Below the pieces are notes generated by a model that was given only the letters and a program-made list of their open reading frames with translations, ran no database searches and was not told where the DNA came from. The position numbers were made by a program, and so were the translations under genes. A stretch of 64,000 bases of DNA from an uncultured Bacteroidia bacterium (GTDB taxonomy: Bacteria; Bacteroidota; Bacteroidia; Bacteroidales; UBA932): contig CACZHP010000003.1 of the NCBI GenBank assembly GCA_902780935.1, positions 1-64,000 of the forward strand, given 5' to 3'. The stretch's first letter is position 1; every line of letters begins with the position of its first letter. This document shows, in pieces, positions 26,622-34,326 of the stretch.

Positions 26622-27374
26622 ATGAAAAAAGTTATCAAGTTTTTCGCTGTCGCGGCCGTGGTTTTCTCCGCAGTCGCTTGCAACTCCGCCAGACCCGCTG
26701 CTGGCGTGCCTAAGGAACTCGTTCCTTCAAAGGGTGAGATTGATTCCGTCAGCTACCTTCTCGGTATAAATCTTGGCCAGATGATCAAGGGTTACAACAT
26801 GGGTGACCTTAATTTCGCTGAGATCAAGAAGGGCGCCGAGGATTTCGTCAACGCCAAGGGCAACCAGCGTGACACCAATTTCGTCAAGCAGTTCAAGGTT
26901 AATCCTGAGGAGATGGGCCAGGTCATGAATAGCTTCATCGAGAAGCGTTCCGCCTACGCCGCCGCCGTCAACAAGGTCGCGCAGGACAAGTATTTCGAGG
27001 AAGTCAAGAAGATCGCCGGTGTCGAGTCTTCAGAGTCCGGACTGTGCTACCTCATCAAGGAGCCCGGCAATGACACCAAACCCGGTCCCAAGGACACCGT
27101 CTATGTCCACTACAAGCTTTCACTTAAGGACGGTTCTGTCATTGAGGAAGTTCCCGAGAGCGATCCTTCCGTCATGCTGATGCTCAACAGGGTCATCCCC
27201 GGTTGGACTGAAGGACTCCAGCTTCTTGGCGAGGGCGGCAAAGCCACTCTCTATGTTCCCGCTGAGCTCGGTTACGGCGAGCGCGGTACCAACGGTATCG
27301 AGCCCAACTCCCCTCTGGTGTTCGACATCACCTTGGATTCATTGAAGCATTTTGTCGAGCCTGTTAAGGAATAA
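26622..27374 (+). CDS. FKBP-type peptidyl-prolyl cis-trans isomerase lipoprotein
   Basis: 250-residue secreted folding factor. Signal peptide MKKVIKFFAVAAVVFSAVAC with lipobox Cys20; an N-terminal helical dimerisation region (about 35-125) like that of FkpA/Mip, with SYLLGINLGQMI; then the FKBP domain with DTVYVHYKLSLKDGSVIEE, VIPGWTEGLQLL, GGKATLYVPAELGYGERG and the closing LVFDITLDSL. Probably acts on outer-membrane or secreted proteins. The DUF3127 gene starts 4 bases after its stop. Confidence 0.95.
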   Translation: MKKVIKFFAVAAVVFSAVACNSARPAAGVPKELVPSKGEIDSVSYLLGINLGQMIKGYNMGDLNFAEIKKGAEDFVNAKGNQRDTNFVKQFKVNPEEMGQVMNSFIEKRSAYAAAVNKVAQDKYFEEVKKIAGVESSESGLCYLIKEPGNDTKPGPKDTVYVHYKLSLKDGSVIEEVPESDPSVMLMLNRVIPGWTEGLQLLGEGGKATLYVPAELGYGERGTNGIEPNSPLVFDITLDSLKHFVEPVKE

Positions 27375-27378
27375 GCAG

Positions 27379-27795
27379 ATGCCATCACTTGAGTTGGAGG
27401 GACGTATCTCCCGGAAGGAGGCCAAACAAAGCGGACAAAGCGCCAGGGGCGCTTGGGTCAAACAGGATTTCATCCTTGAATATCAGGATGGGAATTTTCC
27501 CGCGGAGGTATGTTTCACTTCATTTGGAAATGACAAAGTCGCCGAACTGGACAGGTTCCAGGTCGGCGACCTTGTAAAAGTGTCTTTCAATCTCAGGGCT
27601 CGGGAATATAACGGCCGCTGGTACAACGATGTGCGTGTCTGGCGCATATCTCCTGCCGGTCAGTCGCAGGCTCAGGCTCCCGTCGCCGCCGCCCCGGCTC
27701 CCCAGTCCTATGGGGCTGTCCCCGAGCAGGCTCCGGCTCCGTCCCTGGACGACATGCCGGCCGAGGACGACTCTTCCAACGATCTCCCGTTCTAA
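27379..27795 (+). CDS. DUF3127-domain protein (OB-fold-like)
   Basis: 138-residue protein typical of Bacteroidetes, started at 27379 (MPSLELEGRISRKEAKQSG), 4 bases after the FKBP stop. The first ~95 residues fit DUF3127, which resembles a small OB-fold; KQDFILEYQDG, FPAEVCFTSFG and YNGRWYNDVRVWRI are the conserved pieces. The C-terminal tail is Ala/Pro/Gln-rich and ends acidic (DDMPAEDDSSNDLPF), closely like the tail of single-stranded DNA-binding protein, which ends in DDDIPF-type motifs. That tail suggests docking to SSB-interacting partners; this is an inference. Confidence 0.85.
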   Translation: MPSLELEGRISRKEAKQSGQSARGAWVKQDFILEYQDGNFPAEVCFTSFGNDKVAELDRFQVGDLVKVSFNLRAREYNGRWYNDVRVWRISPAGQSQAQAPVAAAPAPQSYGAVPEQAPAPSLDDMPAEDDSSNDLPF

Positions 27796-29294
27796 GCCAG
27801 ATCGTCGTCGCTCTCTCCCATAATAATCACGAGATGGTCTCCCTCGGACAGCTCCATGCTTCCATGAGGGACGAGGAAATGTTCCCCTCTCCTGACCATA
27901 ATGACCCGTATTCCGTGGGGTAGGTTCAGATCTCTTAAAGTGGAACCCTCGCGCAGGTCTTCCCTCGTGACCGTGTGGTCCCTGAGCAAGCCCATCTCTT
28001 CCGGAATCTCCATCCCGAACGTCTCGACGGTCGGGTCTTCGTCGTAGCACAGGTCGAGTTTCCTTGCTATCGGGGAGAGAGTCATACCTTGCCCAACAAG
28101 AGAAAGCAGGGTGATGATGAAAACTATGTTGAACATGTCATCAGATCCTTCCAACCCTGTGATGACAGGGTAAAGGGCGAACAGGATTGGACCCGCACCT
28201 TTGAGACCCACCCAGGACATGAACAGCTTTGACTTCGTCGAGATCTCCTTGAACGGGGCGAGGCAGATGAAAACGCTGGCTGGCCTGGCTATGAACATCA
28301 TGAAAAGCGCGATCAATATCGCTGGCAGCAGGGAATGGGCCATCTGCGAGGGACGCGCCAGAAGGCCAAGCATGAGGAACATCAGCAGCTGCATCAGCCA
28401 TGTCATCCCGTCGAAAAACTTCAGGACATCCCTCTTGTTGGGCAGCTTTGTCTTGTTGCCTATTATAATGGCGGTCAGGTACAAGGAGAGCAGCCCGTTG
28501 CCGAAAAGGACCGTCGCTATGCCGTTGGAGAAAAAACCTATGCTGAGTATCAATATTGAGTAGAGGGAATTCCCCGGGAGGGGAACTTTCTCCAGAAGGT
28601 ACTTGGCTCCATAGCCTACGGCGATACCCACCACAAAGCCGATCGCGATCTGGACGACCAAAATCCAGGTTCCGGTCCAGACCGCACCCAACACGCTCCC
28701 GTTCATCTTCTCGGGGGTGGTCAGGATCTGGACCATTATGATCGTGAGGATATAAGCCATGGGGTCGTTGCTGCCGGACTCAAGCTCCAGCATGGTTCCG
28801 ATGCGTTCCCTCAGGTGCATTCTCTTGCCCCTGAGGATCGAGAACACTGAAGCCGAGTCAGTGGGACCCATGACGGATGCCAGGAGCAGGCATCCGAGGA
28901 AGGTGACTCCGATCCCTCCTATTATCTTGCCTGTGGTGAGGTAGATGAATGTTCCTGTGAGCAAGGCGGTGATGAAGACTCCCAGGGAGGAAAGCAGCAC
29001 GCCTTGCCGCATCACCGGCTTGGACTCGGCCAGGGAGGTCTGGAGACCGCCGGTGAACAGGATTATGGTCATCGCGAAGTGGCCGATCGACTCGGCCAGG
29101 TGGTAATCCTCGAAACGTATCCCTATGCCGTCGGCTCCGGCCACCATTCCTATTATCAGGAACAGGAGCAGGGACGGCATCCCGAACCTTGTGCCGATCT
29201 TGGTGAGCAGGATGGCGCAGAACACCAGCACCGACACCAGCAGGAGCAGGTTCTCGGAAAGGATGTTTATGGAGAATACCGCCAGAGGCATCAC
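27792..29294 (-). CDS. Potassium/proton antiporter, CvrA/NhaP2-like
   Basis: 500-residue CPA1-type exchanger with about twelve membrane helices (residues 1-395) and a C-terminal cytosolic RCK_C/TrkA-C regulatory domain (about 400-500: EDLREGSTLRDLNLPHGIRVIMVRRG). Conserved transport elements include FTGGLQTSL, GPTDSASVFSILRG and ELESGSNDPMAYILT. K+ or Na+ efflux coupled to H+ uptake is the family role. Its start overlaps the STAS stop by 4 bases, making it the last gene of the alarmone/partner-switch operon and a possible effector of that circuit. Confidence 0.9.
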   Translation of the reverse strand: MMPLAVFSINILSENLLLLVSVLVFCAILLTKIGTRFGMPSLLLFLIIGMVAGADGIGIRFEDYHLAESIGHFAMTIILFTGGLQTSLAESKPVMRQGVLLSSLGVFITALLTGTFIYLTTGKIIGGIGVTFLGCLLLASVMGPTDSASVFSILRGKRMHLRERIGTMLELESGSNDPMAYILTIIMVQILTTPEKMNGSVLGAVWTGTWILVVQIAIGFVVGIAVGYGAKYLLEKVPLPGNSLYSILILSIGFFSNGIATVLFGNGLLSLYLTAIIIGNKTKLPNKRDVLKFFDGMTWLMQLLMFLMLGLLARPSQMAHSLLPAILIALFMMFIARPASVFICLAPFKEISTKSKLFMSWVGLKGAGPILFALYPVITGLEGSDDMFNIVFIITLLSLVGQGMTLSPIARKLDLCYDEDPTVETFGMEIPEEMGLLRDHTVTREDLREGSTLRDLNLPHGIRVIMVRRGEHFLVPHGSMELSEGDHLVIIMGESDDDLA

Positions 29295-29593
29295 TCGACC
29301 TCGAACAGGTTAAGGAAGCCGGTCATCATGAATACGTTCCGGATGCTGTCATTGATGCTTCTCACTATCACCTTCCCACCTTTGACAGCCGCGGCCTTGC
29401 GCAGGGACAAGAATATCCTTAACCCGGAGCTGGAGATGTAGCTCAACTCCTCGCAGTCAAGGATAATAGTGCCGTTGGCGGTCTCCTGCAGGGGTGAGAG
29501 TTCTTTCGCCACCTCCTGTGAGGCGGGGGTGTCGAGCCGTCCGATAAGGCGGACTGTGGTCACGTCATCATTCTTGTTAATCTTTACTTCCAT
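29291..29593 (-). CDS. STAS-domain protein (anti-anti-sigma factor type)
   Basis: 100-residue single STAS domain. Beta strand VTTVRLIGRLDTPAS followed by IILDCEELSYISSSGLRIFL; the serine in YISSSG is at the position phosphorylated in SpoIIAA/RsbV proteins. It sits 1 base after a gene encoding both a SpoIIE-type phosphatase and an RsbW-like kinase domain, so a phosphorylation switch on this STAS protein is the natural reading. No sigma factor is adjacent; the partner it releases is unknown. Confidence 0.92.
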   Translation of the reverse strand: MEVKINKNDDVTTVRLIGRLDTPASQEVAKELSPLQETANGTIILDCEELSYISSSGLRIFLSLRKAAAVKGGKVIVRSINDSIRNVFMMTGFLNLFEVE

Positions 29594-29594
29594 A

Positions 29595-31790
29595 TCACTT
29601 CAGTTTTTTGATCAATCTTAATATATTGGTGTCCTTCTCTCTCGTGTAGGAGACCGAGTCCATGATGTTTTTAACCAGGAAGATACCTAATCCTCCGATC
29701 GGCCTTTCCTCCGCCCCGGCGTTGATGTCTGGCTCCGGCCTCGCGGTCGGGTCAAACTCCATGCCACAATCGGCGATCGTGAACTCAATGGTGTCGTCAT
29801 CGACTCTGGCATCAACCTCGATCTCGCCCCTGGTACCTTCCGGGTAGGCGTACATTATCGAGTTCGTCACGGCCTCCTCCATTGCGAGGTTGATGTTCAT
29901 GGCGAGGTCCTCGTCGAGTCCTCTGCTGGTCGCGATGTTGGAAATAAACTTCGACAGCCTTGAGATCTGCCCGATCTCATTTTCCAGGGTGAGATGGCGT
30001 TTAAGCACTCCCGGCTCACTCTTGATATAGTGGATGAAAAGCATGGTGAGGTCGTCGCTTCTCGGGGCGTCGCCCACGAACTGCTTTACGGCCTTGGCCA
30101 TGGCCTTGAGGTGGCCGACGGAGTCCCTTCTTGTGGAGAGCACATCCATCATCCTTTCCTCACCGAACAAGTCCTGGTTTATGTTTTCGGCCTCGGTGAG
30201 TCCGTCTGTGTACAGGAACAAGGCGTCATCGTCTTTCAGGACGGCCTTCTGGGATTTGAAGACGAAGTCCTCCATGATTCCCAGAGGAAGATTCGGAATC
30301 AGTTCGAGCTCTTTTCTTGCGCCGGAGATGATCACGGGAGCGTTGTGGCCGGCATTGCAGAAGTCAAGATGGCCGTCATCGAGGTTCAGGATGCCGCAGA
30401 AGAAGGTGACGAACATGTTGCTGTCATTCATCTCGGCCATGCTCTTGTTCATGGTGTTCACTATGTGCGCTGAGGTGTGCTCATGGGTGGCCACGGAATG
30501 GAACAAACTTCTGGTCACAGCCATCACCAATGCCGCCGGAACACCTTTTCCGGACACGTCTCCTATGCAGAAATACAGTTTCCCGTCCCTTATGAAGTAG
30601 TCGTACAGATCCCCGCCGACTTCCTTGGCCGGCACGATCACCGCTGAGATGTCGAGGTCGTCCCTGTCAGGAAAAGGAGGGAAGGTCTTGGGAATCATGG
30701 ACATCTGGATGCTCCTCGCGATGTTCAGCTCATTCTCCATCTTCTCTTTTTTCTCCGACAGGTTCTTATACTCGTTCTGGCTCTTGGCCGCAAAGCCGAG
30801 TATGGTGACCAGCATCAGCAGGCCGAGGATCTGGAGCAACTCCACAAGCCTTCTGGTCTTCTTGATTTCCCCGAATATCTCGCTGTCGGGGATTACTATT
30901 GACATGGACCATCCTGTGCGGTCCACAGGCGCGAAGTACACATGGTTGTTGGATGCCTTGCCCCGTATCTCCAGCATCCCTGATTCGCCGCTCATCATCG
31001 AGCGGATGACCGCTCCGACCCTCTCCTGGTCTCCGAAATCCTTCGAGGCCTCCTGGACTGTCTTGTTCATGACAAGCGTCTCGACAGGGCAGACGATGAT
31101 CTCGCCCATCCGGCTAATCACCATGTTGAAAGCCTCCGGGTAAACCTTGTTGCCTCCCACATAGCTCGTGAGCCACTCAAGGGAAATGTCCGCTGTAAGG
31201 ACAGCGGCGACCTGGCCTTTCCCGTCCCGCACGGGGATTGAGTAGGTTGTCATCAGTATTTCTCCGCCACCGACATCTATGTAGGGCTCTGACCAGTAAC
31301 CGGAGCCGGTTTCAATGGCCTTGGTGAACCACTCCTTCGAAGGGTAGTCATATTCCTCTGTCGCGAGGGACCTGGAGAGGATTTCCCCGGTGCCAGGATC
31401 CCTGTAAGAGTAAGGGGCGAATTTCGGGCGTTTCCTGTTGTATCCAGGGACAAGCGCGACTGTGGAGCCGCTCACGACAGGATTGTCCCGGACAATTATG
31501 GAGGTTATCATGTCAAGGCTGTCCAGATGGTCGAATCCCCACTGGGTGAGCCTGATATTGCTCCCGATCACCGCCTCGACCTGGTCGAGGACCCCTTCAA
31601 TCTTGAGCCTCGTGTTCTCAAGCTGGCTCTCGGCCCGCCTGGAGGCTTCTTCCTTTATGCCTTTCTCCGAGTAATAATACTGGATGAGCGAGGTGGCTTC
31701 CAGGGTCAACGCGGCCACGACCACCAGCAGCAGGGCGGTCAGGGCGGAATTGCGCTTGATGCGTTCCTCTAATTTCAGCTTTGTCCTCAT
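29595..31790 (-). CDS. Membrane sensor with SpoIIE/PP2C phosphatase and RsbW-like ATPase domains
   Basis: 731-residue signalling protein. Order: membrane helix at about 15-37; extracytoplasmic Cache-type sensor at about 40-310 (includes YWSEPYIDVGGGEILMTTYS); second helix at 316-336; coiled-coil linker 338-360; SpoIIE phosphatase 375-590 with metal aspartates in GGDLYDY (Asp394), GDVSGKG (Asp411), LYTDGLTE (Asp529) and PRSDDLT (Asp579/580); then a GHKL HATPase domain with N-box NLAMEEAVTNSIMYAY (634-649) and GGLGIFLV (699-706). Phosphatase and kinase of a partner switch are thus fused in one receptor. Start overlaps the preceding kinase-like gene by 4 bases and the STAS substrate follows by 1 base. 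Confidence 0.93.
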   Translation of the reverse strand: MRTKLKLEERIKRNSALTALLLVVVAALTLEATSLIQYYYSEKGIKEEASRRAESQLENTRLKIEGVLDQVEAVIGSNIRLTQWGFDHLDSLDMITSIIVRDNPVVSGSTVALVPGYNRKRPKFAPYSYRDPGTGEILSRSLATEEYDYPSKEWFTKAIETGSGYWSEPYIDVGGGEILMTTYSIPVRDGKGQVAAVLTADISLEWLTSYVGGNKVYPEAFNMVISRMGEIIVCPVETLVMNKTVQEASKDFGDQERVGAVIRSMMSGESGMLEIRGKASNNHVYFAPVDRTGWSMSIVIPDSEIFGEIKKTRRLVELLQILGLLMLVTILGFAAKSQNEYKNLSEKKEKMENELNIARSIQMSMIPKTFPPFPDRDDLDISAVIVPAKEVGGDLYDYFIRDGKLYFCIGDVSGKGVPAALVMAVTRSLFHSVATHEHTSAHIVNTMNKSMAEMNDSNMFVTFFCGILNLDDGHLDFCNAGHNAPVIISGARKELELIPNLPLGIMEDFVFKSQKAVLKDDDALFLYTDGLTEAENINQDLFGEERMMDVLSTRRDSVGHLKAMAKAVKQFVGDAPRSDDLTMLFIHYIKSEPGVLKRHLTLENEIGQISRLSKFISNIATSRGLDEDLAMNINLAMEEAVTNSIMYAYPEGTRGEIEVDARVDDDTIEFTIADCGMEFDPTARPEPDINAGAEERPIGGLGIFLVKNIMDSVSYTREKDTNILRLIKKLK

Positions 31791-32617
31791 AATATCGATG
31801 ATAAAGCGGCCCTGAATTCCGGCATCGGGGAACCGCAGTCCCGTTCAACTATCAATGTCTTGAGACCGGCGTACGGCCGGATCTCTTCCTCTATCTCTTT
31901 CAGGGGACGGTCTTTCCCGAAATACACGGGAGCGAACTCGTCCCAGAATCTCATCGCCAGGGGCTTGGGCATGTGGAAAGTCTCCTGGATGAACTCAGGG
32001 CTGCTGAGATAGCAGCAGAGGTAGACCATCCCCACATCGAAGAGGTGGTTGCCGTAGCAGAAGTCCCCCAGGTCGATGAAATACCTCTTGTCCCCAGCGA
32101 ATATGGCGTTGCTGTACTGTAGGTCTCCATGGACAGCGGTGTCCTCGTCCGGAGTGTCCGTGATGAACTTGCCCAGCCTGTCTTTCTCTCCGGTCGTGAA
32201 GAAAGGACTTTCCGACAGAAGCCTGAGGTAGCGGTCCTTGACATTCTCGAACTTGGTGGTGTCCACGTGGGTAGCGTGCAGCTGGAGGCACATCTGGGCG
32301 AACTCCCAGGCGTACCGGGCTACCTCCTCAGGGTTGTCCCCTGTGGCCCTTGAATATGATTTCTTGCCCACGATGCGGTGGAAACGGATTCCGAAACGGC
32401 CGTCTTCGGTCTGGACATACTCGCCAGGTTCCGGGGTCGGAATCCCCATGTCATAGACTTTCCGGGCCAGAAGCATCTCATCCAGAGGCTGTCTGATCTT
32501 GCCCGGAAGGTACAGTTTCAACATGACCGTAGGGTCGGTCTTGTGGTCGTAGCTCTCTCCGTTGAAACCGCCTCCGGTCAGGACATAATCGTCCAGGGAT
32601 ATTCTCTTGGCTTCCAT
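31787..32617 (-). CDS. APH-like small-molecule kinase (TIGR02172-type)
   Basis: 276-residue protein of the aminoglycoside phosphotransferase fold. Start ATG at 32617 (MEAKRISLDDYVLTGGGFNG), one base after the HD gene stop. Brenner motif HGDLQYSN at 163-170 and the metal-binding DFG-equivalent FIDLGDF at 180-186 are intact, and LKLYLPGK (33-40) holds the candidate ATP-binding lysine. It resembles the TIGR02172 group of putative phosphotransferases; natural substrate unknown. Antibiotic resistance is not implied by the context, where it sits between an alarmone hydrolase and a sensor phosphatase. Confidence 0.85.
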   Translation of the reverse strand: MEAKRISLDDYVLTGGGFNGESYDHKTDPTVMLKLYLPGKIRQPLDEMLLARKVYDMGIPTPEPGEYVQTEDGRFGIRFHRIVGKKSYSRATGDNPEEVARYAWEFAQMCLQLHATHVDTTKFENVKDRYLRLLSESPFFTTGEKDRLGKFITDTPDEDTAVHGDLQYSNAIFAGDKRYFIDLGDFCYGNHLFDVGMVYLCCYLSSPEFIQETFHMPKPLAMRFWDEFAPVYFGKDRPLKEIEEEIRPYAGLKTLIVERDCGSPMPEFRAALSSIL

Positions 32618-32618
32618 C

Positions 32619-33197
32619 TCAGTCTCCGAACACTTGATTGACCAGACTCTCGAACTCCTTGAAAGCGAAAGTGTCCTCAAGCTCCCGCAGAGCGTCGGCC
32701 AGGCCTCTGTAGCGCCACTCATGAGCTTTCCGGTCTTTCACGTGGAACAGGTTCCAAAGCTTGTCCCCGACCTGCTGATAATCCCTCGCGATCGCCCTCA
32801 TGTTGGAGAGCTTGTCGCCCATCGCCACGATTTTAACATCCCGGGACGAATTTGCCAGATGGTCCATGGCCGCTTTTTTCCTGGCGTACCAGCTGTCCTC
32901 CTCGCTGAGCCCCTCTATCCGCTTGTCACTCTCGGCTTCCACTATGGAGGCTACCCTGTCTCCGAACTCTTCCCGTATCATTCCGACCGTGACGGAAGTG
33001 TCCTCCACCGTGTCATGGAGAGCGGCGGCCGCCAGCAGCTCCTGGTCTTTGGTGATCGTGGAGACAATCTCCATGGCCTCCATAGGGTGGACTATGTAGG
33101 GAAAACCTTTCCCCCGGCGCTCAGTGCCGGCGTGGGCCTTGACCGCGAAGATGATCGCGCGGTCAAGCAGGCTGGTGTCTAAAGGATTGTTTGCCAT
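32619..33197 (-). CDS. HD-domain small alarmone hydrolase-like protein
   Basis: 192-residue single HD domain of the RelA/SpoT hydrolase (MESH1-like) type: His37 in YIVHPMEAMEI, HDTVEDT at 61-67 (the HDxxED set needed for (p)ppGpp hydrolysis), and GDKLSNMRAI with Asp128 and Asn132 in the place of SpoT's DRLxNMRT. No synthetase, TGS or ACT domain. It lies directly after a stand-alone RelA/SpoT synthetase gene with 1 base between them, so together they rebuild a split bifunctional Rel. Predicted role: removal of the 3' pyrophosphate from (p)ppGpp or a related nucleotide. Confidence 0.88.
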   Translation of the reverse strand: MANNPLDTSLLDRAIIFAVKAHAGTERRGKGFPYIVHPMEAMEIVSTITKDQELLAAAALHDTVEDTSVTVGMIREEFGDRVASIVEAESDKRIEGLSEEDSWYARKKAAMDHLANSSRDVKIVAMGDKLSNMRAIARDYQQVGDKLWNLFHVKDRKAHEWRYRGLADALRELEDTFAFKEFESLVNQVFGD

Positions 33198-33198
33198 A

Positions 33199-34263
33199 TC
33201 ACTGGTGCATGAAAGGCAGGTCCTTGGACTGGTTCATGATCAGTTCAGCGATCATGTCGTTGCTTTCGGACTTGCCGTTGAGTGTGTCAAACATGAATCT
33301 GATACCCGCTTTCCCGCTGCCTTGCTTCAGGAGGTAGGCGATGCAGATGTTCTGTGGTCCTATGGAGGAGGAGACGATGTCCAGGTCCGTCAGCCCGATC
33401 TGGAAGGTCGCGATCTGGAAGGCTCCTTCAGAGTAGTCTTTTATCAAGTTGGAGATGTCTCCGAGGGTCTTGCAACCGATTCCTTTGAACAATTCGAGGT
33501 AGGGCATCAAGGACACTTCATGGATCTCGGCCTGGTTGACGGAGGCTATCCTCTGGTTTAGTGGCTCGAAAGCGTTCATCTCCATGAAACTCCTGAAAGT
33601 GTCCCCGTCGAGAGGCACGTCGTCCAGGTTACCGGACTCGACGAGTGACCGGACCTGTCTCCGGTAATTGGTCAGCTCGGTGCGGATCCGGCTGAACTCG
33701 TCGTCCACAAGTTCCAGCATGCCGGCAAGGCGGCTGAGGTTGCGGAGGTATCTGGGCGGCACCTCCACCCCTGACTTGTAGCCGGTGTCGTGGTTCATGT
33801 TGGCCCAGGCGTGCTGGAGGACGGTCCTCATCTGGATCTCCATCTTGTACTCCGAGTCGGGAATGCGGCAGACATAATGGAGGGAGAGGTACCCGAAACT
33901 GTCTATCTCAAGGGCCTTGCGCTTATCAACGGAGTTCTCCCAGTCCACCTCGAAAACCCTTTCCACGGCCGACGCGACTTTGTCAACATCGTCAATATAG
34001 AAGGTTATCACCCGGAGCCCGATGATGTCGGTTATATCCTTGAGCGAGTGGTATTTCCCACCTTTGAGCTCCAGCTTTCCCGCCAGCGAGTCTTCGGCCT
34101 TGACCCTGTATTCCAGGGCTGCAGTCAGAAGCCCCGCCTTGTCCATAGTTTCCTTCAGGAGCTGATAAACCTTCTTGGATGACTCCTCGAACCAGGGCAG
34201 ATTGTCCCGGTACTCCCGCATGATCGCCTCGCAGTGGGGATCGAGATGTATTCCTTTTGGCAT
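33199..34263 (-). CDS. RelA/SpoT-domain small alarmone synthetase
   Basis: 354-residue (p)ppGpp synthetase-like protein. Start ATG at 34263 (MPKGIHLDPHCEAIMREYRD), preferred over an in-frame upstream start because a good promoter lies at 34298-34326. Synthetase motifs: KDITDIIGLRVI (75-86), FGYLSLHYV (123-131, the YRSxH-type block), EIQMRTVLQHAWANMNHD (142-159). No HD, TGS or ACT domain; a C-terminal half of about 165 residues is unassigned and may be a regulatory region. First gene of a five- or six-gene run with an alarmone hydrolase, an APH-like kinase and a partner-switch module. Confidence 0.92.
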   Translation of the reverse strand: MPKGIHLDPHCEAIMREYRDNLPWFEESSKKVYQLLKETMDKAGLLTAALEYRVKAEDSLAGKLELKGGKYHSLKDITDIIGLRVITFYIDDVDKVASAVERVFEVDWENSVDKRKALEIDSFGYLSLHYVCRIPDSEYKMEIQMRTVLQHAWANMNHDTGYKSGVEVPPRYLRNLSRLAGMLELVDDEFSRIRTELTNYRRQVRSLVESGNLDDVPLDGDTFRSFMEMNAFEPLNQRIASVNQAEIHEVSLMPYLELFKGIGCKTLGDISNLIKDYSEGAFQIATFQIGLTDLDIVSSSIGPQNICIAYLLKQGSGKAGIRFMFDTLNGKSESNDMIAELIMNQSKDLPFMHQ

Positions 34264-34297
34264 TGCCGCGCTAGCTTTTCGAATGATCCGTAAAATA

Positions 34298-34326
34298 CAA
34301 AAATAATAAAATATTTTATCTGTCAA
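34298..34326 (-). promoter_or_regulatory. Promoter of the alarmone/partner-switch operon (TTG, N18, TATTTTTG)
   Basis: On the minus strand TTG (34324-34326), an 18-nt AT-rich spacer, and TATTTTTG (34298-34305), an exact TAnnTTTG. Predicted leader about 28 nt. The -33 element lies within the last codons of miaA, so the operon can be transcribed separately from miaA. Confidence 0.65.

Noticed and set aside
31787-32617. APH-like gene as an aminoglycoside resistance determinant
   Set aside because: Fold and motifs are shared by many small-molecule kinases; the operon context points to signalling, and there is no sign of transfer.
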